A DNA stretch of 35,580 nucleotides from Methanosarcinales archaeon. Its GTDB lineage: Archaea; Halobacteriota; Syntropharchaeia; Alkanophagales; Methanospirareceae. The notes beneath the pieces are model-generated. The model searched no databases. It was given only the letters and a program-made list of their open reading frames with translations, and was not told the DNA's origin. The stretch lies in the NCBI GenBank assembly GCA_025464325.1, contig JAODGH010000016.1, positions 18,231 to 53,810 of the forward strand, given 5' to 3'. Shown piece after piece: positions 32,157 through 35,580 of the stretch. Position numbers and translations under genes: made by a program. Every line of letters begins with the position of its first letter. Positions within the stretch are counted from its first letter, which is position 1.

Positions 32157-34483
32157 ATGAAGAAACACCTGCGGGAAATGATAGTGCAGTATGGATAAAA
32201 GAATATAAGCAAAAATTATTCGAGGACGAGTGTGTTCAATATTTTCTTAACCTTGAAATAAGCGATGTGGAGAAGCCATTATTGTTTACAATAAAGTCGC
32301 TCTCAAATTTTGAAAGCGACTTGAATAATGGCACCATTCCTGAAGAATTAAGAGAAGGAATTAACCGTGAATTGGGAAAATCTGGATGGGATGGTGGAGA
32401 TTTTTCGGTTAAGAGAGATGAAAATAAAGATGAGTGGATTGTTAGATGGGAGCTAAATGTTGAGAGGGATAATAAGAAGAAAGAGTATATAAAGGAATTC
32501 CGCCTTAAGAAAAACGGGGATAATTTAGGGATTTACGAGCAAGACAGCGATTTTGTGAGATTAGTAAGAGAAGCAATTATGGATGTTCCGATACCGGATA
32601 CAGAAGAGGAATGGAAGGATTTTATAAAAAAAACTAAGGAAGTAAGAGAAATCCTCGCTATTTCTCATACCATTATGGACTTGCTATTTTTCTTCTCCGA
32701 TTATTTCCCGGATGGCATTAATGATAATGATAAAGAGAAAGAGCATAAAAGGAGAGTCAGGAATTATAAGAACATGCTAAAACTGAGGGAGAAAGTGAAT
32801 GATGTGTATATAAAGAAGCTTAAGAACTTTTTAGAAATGGAATATATGGGTAGTATTGAGAAAAGAAACGAGTCCGAATTAAACAAGGGTAATATACCAG
32901 CAGATTTACGCGATCTTTTAGGTAATAATGGGATTACGTTATCAGAATCGCCCGAAATTAGGAGGGTAGATGATACTGAATGGGAGATAAGAGATAATGA
33001 CAGCGCAATCGTTTTTATCAGTAAGAAAATGGGGGGTAAGAATGAGGTATTACGCGTTTATGAAAAAAGAAAACCCGAAGAAGAGCCAAGAATTATAATA
33101 GTGGTGCCAATGTTCCCCAATATCACTATACAATCATTTTCTATCATATCCGAATTGAGCTGGTTGAGAGAATTAATTATAAGAGAAGAAGAGAAATCGC
33201 TTAGAGATAATGTGGAACTCTATCTATTATTCCTGAATAAACCCTTCCTGAATATTCTTAGGAATATTGACGAAAAGAAGCGAGAATATTTCTATGATTA
33301 TCGGGGGGAGGGAAGAAATACAGTAAAATCTGTGCTTAATTTAAATAAATTGCGGATAGAGTCATTTATTAAGCGATATTTGACGGAGTATATATTGAAA
33401 GAGCTGGTAGGAGAGAAAGACAAATTAATGAAAGTTCCAAAATGGCTGCATGAGCATGTGAAAACAGTTGACCAGGAAGTAGTTATTGATAATTTTTGGG
33501 ACAGGAGAATAGAAGTGGGGAAGGAAGAGAAAGAAGAAGGAATAGTAGATGATGTAGTGAAATGCGATGATGAAACGTTGAATGAGATCAATAAGTATCT
33601 AAAGCAGAACAAAAAAGTTGCTGAAAGAAGCTATTATCTATCTGATGTAGGGGTACCGAAAATATTGGAATTTGACCTTGGGGAAGGAGAAGAGAAGGAA
33701 GCAACTTATAAAGATCTCCTTTATTATTTGAAGGAAAAAATACCAGAAAATACGTTGATAATCCATGTTCACACATTTAGAGCAGTTGTGTTATTTAATT
33801 TCTACATTGATAGAATATTTAAGGACGGAAAGAAGTTTCTTGGCTGGGATTCATGTATACCGATGGTTATGCCTCCAGTAATTCCGATATTTCAATATAT
33901 CTCCACACTCTCAAAGGATTATAATTATTCGATAGCAAAAATGTATGAGAAATATGTGTATGGGGGCGATGGAGGAAAATACGCAATATGCTATTTAGCG
34001 CATTATCTGGAGTTTTTATTCAAAGATGTACTCAATACGTTCAAAATAAACATTAAGGGACCACAATGTGATAAAGCTAAAGACAACGGAAAATGTAATA
34101 GCGATACGATACTATTAAAGGAGGACTGCGATAGACTTAAAGAAAGCGGTAAATGCGGAACCAGGCATTGGGCGTTTGAATGCACATCGCATTGGGATGA
34201 ACACGCACCATGCGGAACCATTAGCGATTATTTATGCCTACCAATGGAGATATATTATGCACTGGAAAAAATCTTTTTGGATATCCCTTACACCTTTGTG
34301 TTTACTAAGAGGAGCTATATGGGCAAGTTGTGGGATGAGCGTCAAAATGGAGATGAAAAAGCGGTGGATACAGAATTCGAGATATTTATGCAAAATAGCG
34401 AAGATATTACTGATAACCTGAAGAAACACCTTAGCAATATTATTGATAACTTGAAGGAACACCTTGAAAAAGAGTATCTTTAG
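32153..34483 (+). CDS. 776-aa protein of unknown family with a cysteine ladder
   Basis: I do not recognise this protein. It is soluble, highly charged and has no signal peptide or membrane span. Features: a possible internal repeat at the N-terminus, where NNGTIPEELREGINRELG (about 58) is echoed by NKGNIPADLRDLLGNNG (about 243); a strand-rich middle (RIIIVVPMFPNITIQSFSII) that resembles the first strand of a Rossmann-like fold; another strand TLIIHVHTFRAVVLFNFYID near 540; and a C-terminal region with Cys at 639, 648, 659, 668, 677, 687 and 695 plus His672, 680 and 684. The ladder contains the duplicated CDKAKDNGKC / CDRLKESGKC. Its start overlaps the HD stop (ATGA), so the two proteins are probably made in fixed ratio and work together. 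AT-rich, likely acquired with the HD gene. Confidence 0.8.
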   Translation: MNEETPAGNDSAVWIKEYKQKLFEDECVQYFLNLEISDVEKPLLFTIKSLSNFESDLNNGTIPEELREGINRELGKSGWDGGDFSVKRDENKDEWIVRWELNVERDNKKKEYIKEFRLKKNGDNLGIYEQDSDFVRLVREAIMDVPIPDTEEEWKDFIKKTKEVREILAISHTIMDLLFFFSDYFPDGINDNDKEKEHKRRVRNYKNMLKLREKVNDVYIKKLKNFLEMEYMGSIEKRNESELNKGNIPADLRDLLGNNGITLSESPEIRRVDDTEWEIRDNDSAIVFISKKMGGKNEVLRVYEKRKPEEEPRIIIVVPMFPNITIQSFSIISELSWLRELIIREEEKSLRDNVELYLLFLNKPFLNILRNIDEKKREYFYDYRGEGRNTVKSVLNLNKLRIESFIKRYLTEYILKELVGEKDKLMKVPKWLHEHVKTVDQEVVIDNFWDRRIEVGKEEKEEGIVDDVVKCDDETLNEINKYLKQNKKVAERSYYLSDVGVPKILEFDLGEGEEKEATYKDLLYYLKEKIPENTLIIHVHTFRAVVLFNFYIDRIFKDGKKFLGWDSCIPMVMPPVIPIFQYISTLSKDYNYSIAKMYEKYVYGGDGGKYAICYLAHYLEFLFKDVLNTFKINIKGPQCDKAKDNGKCNSDTILLKEDCDRLKESGKCGTRHWAFECTSHWDEHAPCGTISDYLCLPMEIYYALEKIFLDIPYTFVFTKRSYMGKLWDERQNGDEKAVDTEFEIFMQNSEDITDNLKKHLSNIIDNLKEHLEKEYL

Positions 34484-34525
34484 ATCGAAAGGGGAAAAAT
34501 GGGAAAAAAAAAATATAATTGGAGA

Positions 34526-35548
34526 TCATTCAACAGCTGATGGAACAAATTCGTTTGTATATGCTTTGCTGAGGTCTATTTTATGATCTATCAACCCCAA
34601 ATCATAGAGGATGTCCTGCGTTTCTTTCCATTGCTCTTCTCTCATCTTACCGAGAGGATATTTATCTGGCTGATAGACTTCTTTTATCATTGTTTTCCAG
34701 AAGTCCAGATGGAAATCTCTCTTCTTAGCATATTGAGGTGCCCAGTTCTTTATATAGATGTCCGTTGCTTTATCAGGATTATTAATAGCAAATCTAAAGC
34801 CTTTATCAGTTGCCCTAACGAATTTCTTGACTAAATCCGGATTTTCCTTTAGTATTTTCTCACTTGTTATTATTCCATTTCCCACAAAGTCCACATAATC
34901 TCTTGCATAAATCACGTTAATTTCATCTCCCTTCCCCATACTTTCAAGTAGCAGTTTGTGGAATATGTGTCCACCCATCGCATCCGTCTTGTTTTGTAGT
35001 AATGCGGTGATTTCTTGCCCACTTGTGGGAACAAAGATTACCTTATGATAGTCCAACCCCAACTGTGCCAATGCGGCTTCTATTGCAATCTGTTGTGGAC
35101 ATCCAGTTCCTGGTATTGCCACTCTCTTTCCGATTAAATCCCCCATTTTGGTGATTCCAGAAATCTTCCTAGCAATTACAATGTATGGATAGACTTGGTC
35201 GGTTTGGTATACCATAACTACAGGAACTCCTTTAGATCTTGCGACTATGACTGAACTTCCAGATGGAAATCCAAATTCTGCATTTCCTGCACCCACTTGT
35301 TTTATGGGCCCCATAGAACCTTCAGAAGTGTGTTGAATGGTTACATTAAGTCCTTCATCTGCGTAGTATCCTTGATCTAAAGCGCAATAGAAGGCAGACA
35401 TCCCCATTGCTGGTCGATAAGGCATCACCACCGTAACCTTCTCTCCTCCCGAAGTCGTTGTTGGCGGCGAGTAAAGAACCACCGCTCCTGCTATAGCCGC
35501 TATTACCACGATAGCGGCGACCAGAGCGCCGATAGTCTTCCTGTTCAT
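34526..35548 (-). CDS. NitT/TauT-type ABC substrate-binding protein, membrane-anchored
   Basis: A 340-aa extracellular solute-binding protein. Its N-terminus is an uncleaved-looking signal anchor (MNRKTIGALVAAIVVIAAIA) followed by a Thr/Ser/Gly linker, as is common for archaeal binding proteins. The NMT1/THI5/SsuA-like core reads VTVVMPYRPAMGMSAFYCAL, DQGYYADEGLNVTIQ, GNAEFGFPSGSSVIVARSKG and MGDLIGKRVAIPGTGCPQQ. The ligand is unknown. It is on the same strand as the fused ABC transporter at 19037-20656 and, if the material between is an insertion, would stand directly upstream of it, in the usual order binding protein-ATPase-permease. Its strong Shine-Dalgarno site lies 11 nt before the ATG. 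It converges with the 776-aa gene, with 42 bp between stops. Confidence 0.92.
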   Translation of the reverse strand: MNRKTIGALVAAIVVIAAIAGAVVLYSPPTTTSGGEKVTVVMPYRPAMGMSAFYCALDQGYYADEGLNVTIQHTSEGSMGPIKQVGAGNAEFGFPSGSSVIVARSKGVPVVMVYQTDQVYPYIVIARKISGITKMGDLIGKRVAIPGTGCPQQIAIEAALAQLGLDYHKVIFVPTSGQEITALLQNKTDAMGGHIFHKLLLESMGKGDEINVIYARDYVDFVGNGIITSEKILKENPDLVKKFVRATDKGFRFAINNPDKATDIYIKNWAPQYAKKRDFHLDFWKTMIKEVYQPDKYPLGKMREEQWKETQDILYDLGLIDHKIDLSKAYTNEFVPSAVE

Positions 35549-35559
35549 CTTCTTCTCAT

Positions 35560-35568
35560 ATCACCTCC
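35560..35568 (-). promoter_or_regulatory. Strong Shine-Dalgarno site of the right-hand binding-protein gene
   Basis: GGAGGTGAT on the minus strand, 11 nt before the ATG at 35548, is a near-perfect match to the 16S rRNA 3' end. A nearer ATG at 35559 opens only a four-codon frame and is not the start. Confidence 0.75.
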
Positions 35569-35580
35569 TGTTGTTTTTTT

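Noticed and set aside
20657-34525. Transposon or integrase-borne island with terminal repeats
   Set aside because: No transposase, integrase, tRNA gene or convincing terminal repeat is seen at either edge; only gene order and composition support insertion.

Overview
The window is chromosomal DNA of a euryarchaeon. It carries an archaeal-type methionine aminopeptidase, MoaC, archaeal cobalamin nucleotide-loop genes (cobS, cbiB), archaeal RqcH, an SMC-like ATPase, a PAC2 protein and a DUF11/VWA surface protein with a TM-plus-basic C-terminal tail. TATA-like boxes (TTTAAATA type) sit about 25-30 nt before start codons, several apparently leaderless. The mix suggests the methanogen/ANME/Syntrophoarchaeum part of Euryarchaeota, but no mcr or other lineage marker is present, so the exact group is inference. 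No rRNA, tRNA or CRISPR array was seen.

Region 1 (1-18.8 kb) looks like ordinary chromosome. It holds the 5' part of a NitT/TauT-type substrate-binding lipoprotein (cut by the left edge), moaC, map, a BioD/DRTGG-like NTPase, cobS, a short SMC5/6-like ATPase, an ATP-grasp ligase, an MFS exporter, a HAD phosphatase, a VWA-DUF11 surface protein, the pair cysteine-rich protein-cbiB, the operon glycerophosphodiesterase-purB-methionine synthase, and the pair PAC2-rqcH. Cobalamin genes are scattered here (cobS, cbiB), near a core methionine synthase that probably uses a corrinoid or similar methyl donor.

Region 2 (19.0-35.5 kb) is accessory. A NitT/TauT ABC transporter with ATPase and permease fused in one chain (19.0-20.7 kb) and its likely substrate-binding protein (34.5-35.5 kb) are on the same strand but separated by about 13.9 kb. 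The simplest reading is an operon split by an insertion. The insert holds two blocks. Block A (20.7-29.9 kb) has a winged-helix regulator fused to a CYTH domain, a stand-alone CYTH protein (class IV cyclase/triphosphatase type), a signal-peptide/TM surface protein, a tubulin/FtsZ-superfamily GTPase with long coiled coils, a tyrosine-decarboxylase-like PLP enzyme broken by two homopolymer frameshifts, an N-terminally deleted MTA/SAH-deaminase-like amidohydrolase fused to a third CYTH domain, and a PfkB-family kinase. Block B (30.06-34.5 kb) is visibly more AT-rich. It has its own TATA box and three overlapping genes: a 60-aa protein, an SAMHD1/dGTPase-type HD phosphohydrolase with a large insertion, and a 776-aa protein of unknown family with seven evenly spaced cysteines.

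The most novel content is in the insert: (i) three CYTH proteins in one cluster, two of them fusions that share the same departure (ExQxK) from the canonical ExExK motif, around a membrane protein-tubulin pair; and (ii) the small protein-HD-776-aa operon, which has the look of a compact nucleotide-targeting accessory or defence cassette. Both functional readings are inference.
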